Under the pieces are notes generated by a model. It had not been told where the DNA came from, searched no databases, and saw only the letters and a list, made by a program, of their open reading frames with translations. Made by a program: the position numbers and the translations under genes. This document shows positions 10,780-24,150 of a DNA stretch of 64,000 bases, piece by piece. The stretch is from Anoplolepis gracilipes (taxonomy: Eukaryota; Arthropoda; Insecta; Hymenoptera; Formicidae): positions 5,525,501-5,589,500 of the forward strand of contig NC_132974.1 of NCBI RefSeq assembly GCF_047496725.1, given 5' to 3'. Every line of letters starts with the position of its first letter. The first letter of the stretch is position 1.

Positions 10780-11314
10780 CTTTGTATACCGATTGTAATT
10801 TCATCTGACATTTTATCTGGCAAATTTATGTGAATTAATATACACGCTTTCAATGGTAATATTAAATTTCTTTGAAAAAAAAGCAAGATACATTTTTGAA
10901 TTTATATTTAATCAAGGTGTAAAATATATTACAATTCAATTTAACTACCATTAAATTTAATATTTAGCTGCCAATAAATTCCTAAGTTATTATAATTAGT
11001 CAATTTATTATGACGTTGTCATAATAAAAATATTATTTTTATTCTGACAATTTGAACCATTAATCAAGTAATTTGAATTATTGAAACGCAAACTTCACAA
11101 ATGACAATATTATACTGTTTTTATCTTTCTTATTTTATCGGAAATGCATGCATTCCGATTTGCCTACAATCAGTGGAATCTCTAAGAGAGATAACGTAGA
11201 GAGAAGAATAAAATTCAAGGAGGGAAAATTACCGCGAGAACGCAGACGGTCGTGCGGATCAATCGCGCGTAAAACGTCTTTTAAAAAATGCTTCCACCTG
11301 CGCGCAAACTTTCC
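10780..11314. other. AT-rich DNA, no gene
   Basis: AT-rich with an A8 run. Opposed open frames on the two strands at 11135-11347 and 11148-11498 overlap the CTT tract and carry poly-Phe or poly-Lys, so they are composition artefacts. Confidence 0.55.
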
Positions 11315-11339
11315 CTTCTTCTTCTTCTTCTTCTTCTTC
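11315..11339. repeat. (CTT)8 microsatellite
   Basis: CTT trinucleotides over 25 bp. Confidence 0.95.
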
Positions 11340-12803
11340 GCTCTCAATTTTTATGCTTTCTTTGCACCGCACGATCGCTGTGCTGAGAGAAGTTCAGATC
11401 GTCTTCCCTCGCGCAAAAGCTTGTCCTCCGGGAAGGAGAGGTATTACCTCAGGAGAGAGGAACCAAGCTCTCTCACTACGTACTTCATTACGACTTAATT
11501 CACCTTCACAAGAAACTCCTCGCGGGCAACAAGGACCCTTCTTCCCTATCCCCTATGAAGGAAAAAAGTGCGCACAACGACGGCCCAATTGAAGGTGCAA
11601 CGCACCGTTTACGTAAAGAATCATAAACAAATAAATTATTTAAATAAATTATGAAAATAAATGAGTAAATCTAGAGAATAAATTATAAATTATTTGCATA
11701 TTGTCATTTATTCAAATCGCATTTATTGCATGTATATACTTTTACAATTTGCCTAAATTATAGTAAAAAATTAAAATCCGTAAAATTAAAATTGACTGTT
11801 CTGAAAAATTATACGTAAATTCTGAAAAAAATTCTTACATTGCAAAGATCAGAAATTATCATTCGAAAAATAGTGCAAATTTGTAAATCGTGAAACGCGT
11901 CGCGAGTCAAAACTCGTTTCTCTTCCGCGTCCTTGATGATGCAATCTTGTCTGTTTGCGGAATTTTGCGGTGGCTGAACTATATTTACGCAGTTCGCACG
12001 GTGACGAAGAGAACGTAGCCGGCACTGGCACAAAGAAGGCAGGAACGCAGAAAAAGTGGGCCACCGCGTCGCATTTCCAGGGTGGATTGCTTCTTATAAA
12101 CGCGGCACGCTGGTTGGAATCTCCGACACGAACGAATGTTGCACGTATCCATCCCAATCTGAATAAAAAGAGGGTTGGGCCATGGCAAATTGATTGGTCG
12201 ACCGGGGTAATCCCTATCTTGTACGTAGCCGGATATTAGTAATTTTCGATAAGAAGGATCGGACGGCGGAGCTTTGTCCAAGAGATCAAATTGGCGGCTG
12301 CCCTAATTGGGAGAGTGGGGACGAAAATAATGGATGATAGTCGGTATATATGTGTACAGCGGTAATAAAATTACGTTACATTAGACTGACCTATTATAAT
12401 ATGGAATAAACGACGATAAAGGGCGTTGAAATCTAATTGGATCGATGTTAAAAAGAAAATAAAAAAGACGCGAAAAAGATAGAAAGTAAAGAAATAAATG
12501 AAAACTAAACACGCGGATCCCGGAGTTTATTATTATAGTTGTTATACTAAATAACATATTGTTAATATACTGTCATATTAAGCGTAACTCGACGAAGGTG
12601 TTACTTAACAAGTTAATAAATGCCAAATAAAGAGATGTAGAGAAATTTGCTTAAAATCTCAACAAAAGAAATTAGTAATAACATGCTATTTATAATAATA
12701 TGCATATTATAATAACATGCAATTTCAAACAACTTCTAATAAACTGATAAAATTATATTACAAATAAAAATTTTAAAATATGAATCAAAATAATTTAACT
12801 ATT
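11340..12803. other. Two GC islands in AT-rich DNA
   Basis: CpG-rich patches at about 11340-11600 and 11880-12300 carry several overlapping frames on both strands (for example 11955-12239 plus, 11849-12157 and 11985-12281 minus), none with a recognisable domain. The remainder is AT-rich. No gene supported. Confidence 0.5.
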
Positions 12804-12819
12804 TCTCTCTCTCTCTCTC
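12804..12819. repeat. Short (TC)8 run
   Basis: Sixteen bp of alternating T and C. Confidence 0.9.
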
Positions 12820-14515
12820 AAATTTTTTCAAAATTATTTTATTTTCAAATAATTAAATACTAAACATTTCCGTACACGTAAAATATATTTTATCAAAGAA
12901 AGATTGATGCGATACTGGATTAATAACGGGGAGAATATAGGCCATTGTTATTTCGCTAAGTTACCACGCGGAAAGACACAGTTAGGTAGCATGACAGCCG
13001 GTGTTGCAATCTTGCTGTTCTGTATCGTCAAGTTTATGTGCGTTCAGCCACGTCCCGGAGTATGTTTCGGGGGCGATAGGGTCGGCGCCAAATGCGCGCG
13101 AAGCCACACGGTCAAAGTGGGACTGAACTTCAGCAACGACGATTCAGCGCGCGCCGCGGAAGTTTAGGACCACGGGACGTCCGCCCGACGGAAGTTGGAC
13201 AAGTTTGAACGTGAGCCTGATATCTAGGTAGGCGTATACGTGGAGACGCGTAAATTTCAGATGCAGATGCGCGTCACGGCACCAGAACGATGTGATACCA
13301 ACAGCGCGATGTACGTAACCGTATAGTATAATACAACACACAAGTGCAACGCGTATACGCGTCGCACTTCCCCACGCTTCCTCGGAGAATAAACGACCGC
13401 TATAGCTCTTTCGCGCATTCAGCAACACGGTGGCTACTGAAACAACAAACTGGACATTTGCGCGAGCGTGGAACACAATTATCCTCCGTACTAATTTCGT
13501 CCTTGGGGAGTGCCGTTCGTTCGTTCGTTCGCTCGCCGTAATGGAAAGGAGGAATGAGAAAAACACAAGCTGTTTTCGCAAGAGAAATTAAGGAAATGTC
13601 TTGTAAAGAAAGAACAACTAAGTTTTTAAGCGGGAGTATCATTACCACATTTGTTCGCAATTGTAGCGCGAGCAATTACAGCATGTTGCAATTTTAATAG
13701 CTCGAGCTGAAAAGAGTATATAGTGCGTCTCTTCCGCGTATACATGTGGCATACGCGTATTTTAACATTGGAAATCAATTTTGTCCAAACCTGCGCTAAA
13801 CATGAATCTGAACTCAATTGCCATATAGTTAGCGTATATAGTTATGATGGAATAATACAGGGAACAAATTTAAAGCTAAAACTTCTCTGCGGTTTTGCAT
13901 CGCGTTCTAACAAGCGTTTAATTCGCTCGTGGTCGGGTTTGCGAAACCAAAGCGGAAATAACTTTTACGCAAGAGATGGCGTTATACATTACACATCACA
14001 GACCCGCGAGCGGTTAGACGACGGTGTTTTGGCGACGACGATGTTGTAAATATTCCATAAAATTATCCTCGCGGAAACTTTACGTTTTCGTACGAAGACG
14101 AGACGTGGAACGCGTCTAGCGTAGCGCGCAGAATGTGCGGGCATTGTCTCCGCAGCTTGGTCGCGGAACCATTTCACGCCCCGCAAGATGTTACGCGCGG
14201 AAATCGCACGGTTCTTCTCTCATGCGGAAGACTGACGCGCTTTCGAAGCTACCGAAACGCACCACTTCCTCTTGGGCTGAACTGCGAACTGGAAGCGGAG
14301 AAAGTTCGAATTCTAGCCTCCTCTCTCGCGAAGATCGACATCTCCGTCGAAGAGAAAAACTGACGAAAGGAACGGAAAGGACGCGCGAAACGATGAAAAT
14401 ATCACAAATGCATATGTTGAAAAATTGTAATAAAAAATTATAACAAGTAGATGTAACATGAAAATAATACCGCGTATTAATATTTGAAAGGATACATCAT
14501 ATTTTCGTTAGCAGT

Positions 14516-14519
<4 letters not shown>
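12820..14519. other. Broad CpG-rich region
   Basis: About 12950-14400 is one of the larger CpG-rich stretches. Open frames occur on both strands (13144-13581 minus, 145 codons; 13723-14049 plus, 108 codons; 14135-14443 plus, 102 codons), overlapping and mutually incompatible. The translations are Arg/Ser-rich without family motifs. A short TTCG tandem lies at about 13518-13531. It could be a regulatory region or a remnant of something older. No gene can be supported. Confidence 0.45.

Positions 14520-14563
<44 letters not shown>
14520..14563. repeat. (AT)22 microsatellite
   Basis: Alternating A and T for 44 bp. Confidence 0.97.
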
Positions 14564-14565
<2 letters not shown>

Positions 14566-17330
14566 GTATAATATAATATGTGCATATATAGTACTATTAT
14601 TTTAATTAAAATACAATAATATAATATAAAAGAACACAATATTTTATACATATATATGTATGTACAAACGCTGTATCTACATTTTACTTTCATAATTTAA
14701 TAAATAATAATTTAATATAGATAAAATGATAGAATTTAATTAGCACTAGAGAATATATTTATATTATGTAAAAGTAAATTATTTAAAATTGTATGTTTAT
14801 TTTAATTATATTGCATATGCATGGTTGTTTTCTTTTTCTTTCTTTCATTGAGTAAAATAACTTTCCGAAAGTAATAATCAGAAAATATTATCAACAATAA
14901 ATCGAGAAACGGCAAATAGCTATAAAAATGATAACGCACTTGAAATAGTTAAACTTTTGTGCGAGTTTGTAACAGGATTTATAAGTGGATATTGGAACAA
15001 GAATGAACGAGTGTGTGCGATTCTCCCGACAGTAATTTTCGGTTACGTTTGGCGCTTCTTCTTTATGAACGACAGATATCGAATCTTCGCGAGATTTTCG
15101 CCGATACCGCGACCGGTACCGTTATTTCAACGATTTCGCGGTTTTTCCAGACCCGGGATTTCAATGGAAACGCTCCAGCTCTCGTAAATTTTTCCTCACT
15201 TCTCCGTCAGTGCTGCTCGCCTCTTTTCTCCCGAGGAATTCTTGGCTTCCAGCTCTCCGAAGTTTCTACATTCGTTCTCGGTTCACGGCGCCGCGAAAGG
15301 AAGTGGTGCGTTTCAGTACCCTCAAAGCGTACTTTCAGCGCTCATCTTTTTCTTTCGATATGTCACTCGCGGTTCCCGAAACTCGACATTAATGGCAATT
15401 TATAATAGCAAGATCGTACGATATAACGGATAACTATAGGATATAATTATATATAATAGTGGCGATAACTTTGTGATTTAAAAGTTAATTTGAAGCTCGC
15501 TCCAAATGTGTGCATTCCTTTATTTAGCATTTAAAACGAAAGGTTATTGTTTTTTAAAATTAAGAAAAATTTTTCTCACTGAAACAATTTTAATTTATTA
15601 TTTTTTTCGTATGATAATTCTTTGTGGCATATTCTGTGATTTTCTTTTATACGTTAAAAGAAGAGAGTTCATTTTTCCTGTCTGAGAATGTCGCGTCTAC
15701 TTAATATTCTTTGTATCTCACTCTGTAATCTATTCTTTTCCGATTGTCGGAATGTATCCGTAAGAAGTCTCGCTGGATGATCCTAATTTAATTTTTCCAC
15801 CTTTTCTTTGTATTTTATGCCAATCTTCCGCAAAACTCTCGAGATCTTAAAGTAGTATTCGAGCGCCTTTATCATCTTTCGTCGCATTAATTTCTATTCT
15901 AGTTAAGAGTTTGAATTACAAAGGACTTCCACCGGAAAATATTCCCTCTCTTCCCTCTATTCCGGAAATTAAAGTAATTAAGTCAACCGGTGCATCGCTG
16001 CAAATTCCTTTTGAACGCGTATAATAGCATTCATTTTATTACGACTTTTTTCCAATTTAATCTTTAGTACATTTATATCTTTTATTACTGTGTGCCATTT
16101 ATTATATTCAAAAGATAATAGATATCTATAATCTAACAAAATGAGTGAGATCAGAAAGTCCGCGATTTTATTTGACCAAGACACTTGGTTTTCATTGTTC
16201 ATCATGTCTGTATGAGCATGAGAAAAGTATTCGTGATCAAGATGGATTCCTGATCTATTCGATGACGAGAAAATGGAGAGAGATCGAGAGCATCTTGTCT
16301 GTGCCGTACTCTATTCCCTTAGAAAGGATTCAACCGTGCGAAAGATGAGCCGAGTATGGTCGATATATCATCGCTGGGGATCAACGTTGTATCCGCTATC
16401 GACCAACCGCTCACTATCTCTCTGTCTACTAACTCGCAAATCTCGGAAAATGACTTGAAGAAAGATGGATGTAGTACATCATGAGTGATGAAAGCTCAGA
16501 GATCGAGAGTTCCCCATGAAAACTCATAGAATATTTATTTGGTTGACGTCAGATAAATTAGCGGTTTTTTAAAAATTGTCTACTCCAGCACGCGCGAATG
16601 TGAAAACGGAAAATAGAATCGATTTACTTTAGAGAATAATTAAGCTTTTCACAAATCAAAAAGTGTTGACAATTTATTGATATTCGTGAAACGAATCCGT
16701 GCGGTTTCGACATGAATTATTATCTACATCATAATACAAATTTAGCATTATTAATGTAATTGCAAATATGACATAAATTTTGCCAAATGTGACAAATAAA
16801 TAATTGCTATTGCAAGGTAGAGAATGTAAATGCGATAACACAATTTATATTTTTAGTGCTTTTTTTTTTGTTTGAACGCTTAGAGAGATTTAATTAGCGA
16901 TAAAACGTTCAATAGTATCATAGTTAGTCCCCTCTCATTCTCTCAGTATGTCATTCTCACAGCATCATCGTATTCTTCTTATTACTAACACTCTCTGCCA
17001 CTTTGCGTTAGCATGTCGCGCGTGCTTTATCTCGATTTCCTTTTCCATACTGATATATATATATATATGCATGCAGAATTTTAGAGGGAGAGAATCATTA
17101 CCTTAGATTTATCTGAAGTAAAAGCACAACGTGGTCTTCACAAAATATAAAATAATAAAAGTATTTTTTATATAAAAGAGATTATATTCCATGCGAAATA
17201 CGTCATAAGAGGTGTCAATTCATCTTCTCGCAAATAATATCATTTCAAGAAGAGTCACCTGCACATTTAAAAAATACACACATTCACATGTATGTGACAC
17301 GTAATGTGTAAGGCCCAACTTAGCTCTATT
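14564..17330. other. Mixed AT-rich DNA with islands at 15.0-15.4 and 16.1-16.5 kb
   Basis: Overlapping plus frames at 14957-15433 reflect stop-poor composition. At 16357-16405 a 9-bp inverted repeat (TGGTCGATA/TATCGACCA) encloses a smaller stem. A 6-bp stem ACCAAG/CTTGGT lies near 16176-16190. A short (TA)n run is at about 17052-17068. Nothing is recognisable as a gene. Confidence 0.5.
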
Positions 17331-17599
17331 TCTCGGTGTTTCTCTCCAAGTTTAGGGTCTTACTTCCCACGAATTTTGCTCTTGAATCGGCGAAACATTC
17401 TGCGCGCCACCTGAGCCAAATTACTGCCAGAGACCCTGGCTACCTACCAAATTAACTTTTACTACCATTTTCCCAATTAATTTACACGCCCTCGCCGCCA
17501 CCTAATTGCGCGCATAAATTATTCGCACCCTCTCGAGATTGTCCGTTCCGAGTTACTCGAGATGTCCGCCGCATCGTTTTTGTTACTATCTCTCGCCTC

Positions 17600-17602
<3 letters not shown>
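17331..17602. promoter_or_regulatory. Possible conserved regulatory element
   Basis: Non-repetitive, even-composition DNA with no open frame. It contains a CACCTG E-box, several AATTA/TAATT cores (CCCAATTAATTTACACGCCC, CACCTAATTGCGCGC) and an adjoining (CT)n tract. The texture fits an insect enhancer, but this is inference only. Confidence 0.2.

Positions 17603-17632
<30 letters not shown>
17603..17632. repeat. (CT)15 microsatellite
   Basis: Uninterrupted CT for 30 bp, followed by a T run. Confidence 0.96.
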
Positions 17633-17638
<6 letters not shown>

Positions 17639-19640
17639 CATCGTAACTGCCGTTTTCACGACCGTTTCCGACACTCATCGTCCTCTTCGCGACGTCTTCA
17701 CTTTCTTGTCGTAGACCGGACGATAATAATGTCAGATTATACGAGTGTCGCAAAATTACGAAATTTGCCGTCAGATTTGCATAATTATCGCCTTAATGAG
17801 TGAAACTGCAATAGTGTAGAGAGAGAAGATCCCAAAATACATATATTATATTTTTATAAAAAAAATTTAAGTTTGTGTCAAATGATTTTACGTATATTTA
17901 TATCATATGAAACACATTAAAATAATATATGAGAGTGATATACACGTATATCAAATATTAATATTAATACTGAATAAGTAATCATATACGATATTAATTA
18001 ACTTGAAAATCAGAAATTCTAAAATAATTCAAATGTAATATACCTTCATTAATTCAACTTGTTGTTTCAACTATTAATTCGCTCTTTGTACATTATGTGT
18101 ATATAGTCCGCTAATTTTGTTACGTATAATTTTCTACTGATATATTTAGTAATTTAATTAGAAGTGAATAGCTGTCACGTTCTTTTGTAACAGCATCTTG
18201 TGATAGTTAATTAGAAAATACTCTTTTGTTTCAGTTCTTATAATTAATATATAATCGCTATTTTTCTCTCATTACGCTTCATCTGCGATTTCTCTTAATA
18301 AAAGGATTACTATCTGTTAGCAAACATGTTGAGCTGTTCTGGGTGAAATTATCCGGTATACCCGACGTGCAAATTTCGTTCCCGGTGGGGACGAATGGAA
18401 TTAACGTCAACCGCTGCGGGCAATCGAGAAAGTTTGACTTTGGATCTCGTCGCGATTCACGAAAATTAACTAACGGCAACAGTTTCAGTGCTTCGTTTCC
18501 CAGTTTCCAGGACGTAGATGCGTGCACATACGGGAAATAATGTTGTCGACGTTGCATTGCAATGATCCGAGAGTTAATAGAACCCCAACTAAATTATTCC
18601 ATAATTATTTACAGTACTAGACGCTCCGCAGACTGTTTGCAATTTTGAATTGAATATAACTATTACAGAAAACTTATATACGGTAATTTGCTTAATAAAC
18701 AGTCAAATTGTGCACATATTTCTCAGCAGCGAAATAATTCGTTATTATAACAATATCTAGGGAAATAAGAGAGATCACGCTTTTGTTTGTTGTTGTATTT
18801 ACAACAATATTATTTCAAATATTAATTTTTATACACAGAGAATTCTAAAACGCTTTTCTAACAAAGAAAAAAGAATAGTCAACGAAATCAGCGATGTATA
18901 AATAACGAAAGTGATTTGCAATTACGAGTGGAATTTCATTGAAACCGCTCTATTCTTCTGCGCCGTGTCGATCGAAGTCTTTCCACTGAGCGAACAGTGG
19001 GAATTTTATCGCACATCCATACTTATTACATATTCATAGACACGGTGGAAAGTGATGCACGCAAGTGCGCGCAAGTGGGCTAGACGAGTGAGTTTCGCGG
19101 CGATTCTGTGCCAGTTGCATCGAGCTCGTTGCCGATAATTCATTCGTGGATGCACACTCGCATACTATATAACAATCGACCTCACCCCAACTGGTCGTAT
19201 ACACCAAGCGGATGTGTATTAATGACCAGCTAGGGTTTAAAATACTCTCGAAAACGAAACGATCCGATGCTCGCAGCAGCGTTTCAAGCGGGGGACACGT
19301 TTTTCCTTCCAGTGACGTATCGTCGGCCCAATAGACTCATATAAAAATGGAGTGGCTTCTATGTCAAGGGAATGTTGCGTTAGATAAAGCAGTGATTTTT
19401 TTTTAAATGTGAAACAAAAAATGATCCTACGCTTTGACGCACACAATTTTTTATCTTCTTTACTTTTTCAAAAATCTTAATTAATTTATAAGGTTCTTTG
19501 TAGATAATTTCTCATTTAATTATTATCTCCAATGCAAATCTCCAAAAACTACAAGCAATTATAAAATGCATTTTCCGTTTTCTTACTCCAATATTAGACA
19601 ACTTTTAATTGCATGACAACTATGACACTTGTCAGTCACG
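17633..19640. other. Non-coding DNA with small islands
   Basis: AT-rich except for about 18340-18560 and 18950-19350. At 18279-18557 (minus) and 18343-18540 (plus) the two strands are open over the same DNA. Neither translation is familiar. No gene supported. Confidence 0.5.
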
Positions 19641-20090
19641 TACACGTACACATTTCCCATACGCGCGCATTTTCCTCTCCACCTCGATAACTCTCCGCCT
19701 ATCCCTTCCTGGTTCCCTTTTGTTTTTCCCATTTTCGCTAGGCGGGACGATAAATCCGCGGCCTATAAATCAGCGGCCATTTCTGGCCGGAACTTTTTGA
19801 CAAGGCAATTGGGAATTGTTTGGTAAACGACGGTAGCGGGGAGCGAAAAATCATGAGGTACGCGCTTTCTGCCGTGCCACACTCTCATTCAATCCATATC
19901 CCAAAAACGAGCGGTAGCCTCGCCCGGTTTTATTTATCGCGTATTCGCGGAATTTCGCCCCAGCCCGGAATTCGGCTGCTCGATCATCGCGCGAAATTTT
20001 CGCCTGAAATTTTCTCGCGCCCTATAAATCGTACGACAGTAAATAGGTCGGCGGCGGATTTAATTACCGGTTGACCTCCGCCTCTACAGA
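19641..20090. promoter_or_regulatory. CpG-rich element with TATAAAT repeats
   Basis: Even-composition, CpG-rich block. At 19750-19779 a 15-bp unit (ATAAATCCGCGGCCT) is duplicated in tandem with two changes (ATAAATCAGCGGCCA). CCTATAAATC recurs at 20021-20030. TAATTACCGGTTGACC lies near the end. Open frames at 19609-20074 are unremarkable. It may be a promoter or enhancer, but no initiator at the usual spacing was identified. Confidence 0.25.
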
Positions 20091-21559
20091 TTTACCACAT
20101 GGCTATACAAGTGTGGAACATATAACATACGACTAAAGTCTGATTACAAATGTTTAGTTTCGCGACGGTAGCATACAAGAGTAGAATTTATTTTTCCGAA
20201 TTACATTTGAGAAACAATATCGACAACGATCAAAAAGATTATATGAAATAAGTCATCTGAAATAATTTTTATCATTTTTATCGCAAAAAAGATCAATATA
20301 TAGATTATATGATTATTGTAAGATGTCAGAAAATATTTTATATTCTAAACACGAGAACGTAAGCATCTCGCAATCTCTATTTGCAATAGAAGTTATAAAA
20401 ATAATTTTACGTTATAAAATTGCTCGATTTCACGTATCAATACACAATACAGCTGCTTGATGTGACATCCTATGAAGTAAAAAATTTTCAAATTAGCTTT
20501 CACTATTTACCTTCAATTTTTTTTTTTTCTATCGTACTATTTCAAGCAGAAAGTGCTTGCCTCACTAACGCGGCTGAGCGCAGCAGGTCGAGGTTCGTCT
20601 ATTTCGTCTCATCAAAAATCAACTTGATCGAACGATCGACGCGGTGGCGCGAAATAAGTTCGACTGGCGGCGACTCGATGTATCTCCAGCGAGCGGTCTA
20701 TAATTCGTCCGGACGAAGATACACCGGGGAGAAAGAATCGAATAGTAGGATACGGAACGGAAGAAGAACAGAAACGTAGAGAAACAGAGACAGGTAGAAG
20801 GAAAGAGAGTTGGAGGTATACGATTTGGGTTAGCGCCAGTAACATCGGCACCGACGTTGAACGACGTCGGGGGTCCGTCACTTGGCGCCGCAATTGCTAC
20901 AGTATGACCGTGCTATAAAAGTCGATTCACATTGCTGATGGCGAGGGATCGCACAACTATTACTTTTGGACGACTCTAGAACTGATTGCCTGTGTTCGCA
21001 TGCGAGAAATATGAAATAGACATAGGACGCGTACGTGAGGAAGAAACTACATGAACATTAAACGCGATGTCGCAAAACGTTTGATCTTAATTTTAATGAC
21101 TGATTGGTTGACAAATATTATTTTTTCCTTGGAGAAAATTTTGTGAAGGAGATTATTTTTTTCAATATTTCTATTTCCGGCATATATTTTCTTTCAGATA
21201 CTTTCTTAGATATTTTCTCTCAGATTTATAATTAAATTCTGTAAATTTATATATTATTGAAACAAAATCTATTGGAAATTAATCAGAAAATATATATATT
21301 TTGTTATTTATCTGCATCTCGCAAAGTTTAATCGCAAAAACCTTTTTATTTTTAATTGCTTACAAAATAATAATTTCTAAAAGTATAAGTTATAAAGAAA
21401 CAAATTGCCATTGCAAATTTGCTTTATAATTATGTTCGAAGAATTGTTGCTTACAATTAGTAAAATTTGATAAGAAAAAATTATTTTTATCATAGGTAAA
21501 AAAAGTATCTTACAATCACAGACGAATAGGATGAATCAACTTTAATACCGAGGAATAGA

Positions 21560-21560
<1 letters not shown>
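20091..21560. other. AT-rich DNA with an island at 20.56-21.0 kb
   Basis: The island has opposed open frames (20420-20779 plus, 119 codons; 20612-20893 minus), neither recognisable. A good TATA motif, TATAAAAG, is at 20914-20921, but no initiator-like sequence lies about 30 bp downstream. The rest is AT-rich. Confidence 0.5.

Positions 21561-21615
<55 letters not shown>
21561..21615. repeat. (CT)n microsatellite, 55 bp
   Basis: CT repeats with a single TT interruption at 21571-21572. Confidence 0.97.
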
Positions 21616-21618
<3 letters not shown>

Positions 21619-22478
21619 TTATTATTTCGCTTTCTTGTCGCATCTGCCGCGGTTTCACCAAAGTCTCTCCACTATAAATAGAACGAACCGTCTGACTATG
21701 TGTCTGCTATGTCGTGAAATGTACGACGCATGAGTTCCTCGTCTGCAGAGGCGTCTCGACGCTCGTCACGGACTTAATCGAGATAATCCGGAGAAACGCG
21801 TTGCACGATAACCGTTCCTTTATACTTATTGTTAGCGAAGTGCGTTTGAATGAGAGATCAAAGATTGATCATATGACACGCTTAAATTGACTAAATAAAA
21901 AAATTCATAAAAATTTATATCCCTAATATTAACAAAAATAGCGAGATTTTATCACGGGTGACGTGAGTCAAGCCAACGATGATAAGTCACATCAATTTTC
22001 TATGACTTTTCGCCAACTTTTTGAAGTTAACAATTCCAAAGTTTTGTTTCATCAAATTTTCATCGATAAGATCGCCCCCATTTTCAATTTCGTCTGTCAA
22101 CACACAGACAATTTCTCGACACTTTGATAATTGCGATCTTGACAATCTGAAAAATTAATAATATACAACAAAAGCCAGCGGAATCTTTGTTGGGGAAACT
22201 CTTAAAAAGCGCAAACATATACGCAATCGAGCATCAACTAGTGATATTATCGATTCTCTCATAAGATATCGAACACGGTAAGGGCGGCTCTTGACAGCGT
22301 ATGTAGATCAATCTTTCACAAGTTCACGCCAGAACATACAAAGTATAACTTGAGCGTATTCAATCTACTTATTTTTCTGTAAAAGTTTCTACTTCTTTCA
22401 CCGACAAAATATAGGTAGTATTAAATTACGAAATAATAGCTAAAATAAATAGGAGAGTTATTTTAGGTTTTTTAAATT
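21616..22478. other. Non-coding DNA, no gene
   Basis: Moderately AT-rich. A CpG-containing patch at about 21630-21840 follows the (CT)n tract. No open frame reaches 60 codons. Confidence 0.6.
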
Positions 22479-22479
22479 C

Positions 22480-22515
<36 letters not shown>

Positions 22516-22530
22516 ATATATAAATATATA
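22479..22530. repeat. (TA)n microsatellite with symmetric interruptions
   Basis: TA repeats broken by TTTA and TAAA, so that the right part forms a near-perfect palindrome. Confidence 0.94.
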
Positions 22531-23039
22531 CTGTTCAGATTTTTTAATTTACCGTCACCGACCTAACCGACCTCAAAGATTACTCAACTTGGAAAAAATA
22601 ATCACCTGACCTTATCGAGAACTATCCAACGCATCGATGACTCGCGGCTAGCATTTTATCGGATATCCGTTCGATCGTTTGTCTTACTGTCGGCGCGTTA
22701 AGAGCCTCGTTGCGGTGTGGGATTCGCACGACGAAATATTTATTCGCGAATCAGACGGATGGACGGGTTAGGTGAATACATTAAGAATGGACGGGACGTA
22801 GCACGTGCACACGCGATACCTGCTGAGTTCGCGAGAAGCGCAGCCGAAGACAACTATAGTGGGATATGGGCGGACAGGATCTACTACCTGGTATGTGTGA
22901 TAAATGTACTCCTTATATGACTCCAGGCTTCCCGTCGTTCCCACGGGAGTCGTGACCAAGAAATATTGTCACGAGCGCCTACCGACTCGATAAGAGACCT
23001 GGGACGAGAATATCCGTGCTTACGTTATTCCCCGCGACA
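22531..23039. other. CpG-rich stretch upstream of a TATA candidate
   Basis: GC-rich and non-repetitive. A plus frame (22717-22920) ends near a donor-like CTACCTG|GTATGTGTG at about 22883-22896, but no convincing acceptor precedes it. TCCCGT/ACGGGA forms a small stem at about 22929-22947. Together with the downstream TATA motif it could be a decayed LTR, but no paired copy exists in the window. Confidence 0.3.
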
Positions 23040-23073
23040 TATAAAGTAAAGAACATCCCTTCAGTTCAACACA
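23040..23073 (+). promoter_or_regulatory. Candidate core promoter (TATAAAG plus initiator)
   Basis: TATAAAG at 23040-23046 is followed at the arthropod-typical distance by TTCAAC (A at 23068, +28) and ACAGT (A at 23073, +33). A CAGT/TCAGT-type initiator is usual in insects. No known gene follows. The downstream frame 23114-23428 is unrecognised, so this may be an orphan or LTR-type promoter, or chance. Confidence 0.18.
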
Positions 23074-24150
23074 GTCTGACTTTGTTTAGATTTTAAACTT
23101 TTCTTTTTTTATTGTGATAATAAGAAACTGTGTTTCTTTGACGACATATATATGTACCAGGAATTTCAATAGAGTAAAAGAACTCGTCTTTACACGTGTC
23201 TCCTTTTCTTTATCGATATATCACGACTATCGAAGTTTTCACAATCACCTTTCTGTGATTTCACGTAACGGATGCTGCACGCGAGATTTGATTACACACT
23301 CGATAGAAGAACATGGTGTGTCGACGACGAGGACGAATTATGCATACGAGAACGATGCCTCTCAGCGACACAACATCGAGAAAAGTCGGAATAGGCTGGG
23401 TATCGGTTGTAAATGCTTTCAGCTGTAGGGGCACTCTGGGAATTCGTGGTGCAGGAATATCATCGCGACTTCGATTCCTTGCCTCTCGGGCGATATAAAG
23501 TAGCATAGATCGATGCATGTACAAGGTATTCGTGGCACAATTGGAACGACACAGTAGTATCATGAAGCGCAAGTTAGCGAGACGTATTTCGCAAAATTTG
23601 ATTTTTTTTTTTCTTACTTTAGCGTAATGCAAATCGTTCTATTTGAAATTGACGTTGGTTAGATTTTAATTATTAAAATTAATTAAAATTAGTTAATATA
23701 TTGCCTCGTTTTTTTGTACTTTATTTAAATTCATTACACTTTATATAATCTAACATACATTATTTTTAAAATAAATAGACATGCAGACGTTTTAAAAATC
23801 TTTTTAAATATGAATTACTCTGCTCGGCGAACACACATAGCTTGCATAAAATTTAAGGTCGTTACATCTCTTATACCGTCATATTCTAATTTAATTGTCA
23901 GATAATAGTTGATCTGTATTATATTCGTTAGATTTATCTTTACATTCGATCTTTACATCACTGCCAACTATGACAAGCATAATAGCAGCACAATAATTTA
24001 CGCTCAAACGTTATCTCTATTTATTTTTCAAAAGACAATGTAATAACTTATAATGTAATATCTTCATCATAGTGGCGGCAGCTATTATTTCTATTCCTGT
24101 AATAGCTTCACCGGCTTTAACTGATCACCTCGTGGTACGCGTCAGAAACT
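23074..24150. other. Non-coding DNA, unrecognised frames near 23.3 kb
   Basis: Overlapping frames at 23114-23428 (+), 23313-23498 (+) and 23261-23632 (-) occupy a CpG-containing patch. None is recognisable. After about 23600 the DNA is AT-rich. Confidence 0.5.

Noticed and set aside
16357..16405. Possible miRNA hairpin (TGGTCGATA/TATCGACCA)
   Set aside because: Only 9 outer pairs, then a strongly asymmetric 12/2-nt internal loop. Not precursor-like.
20914..20921. TATAAAAG as a core promoter
   Set aside because: The TATA match is good, but no initiator is found about 30 bp downstream and no gene follows.
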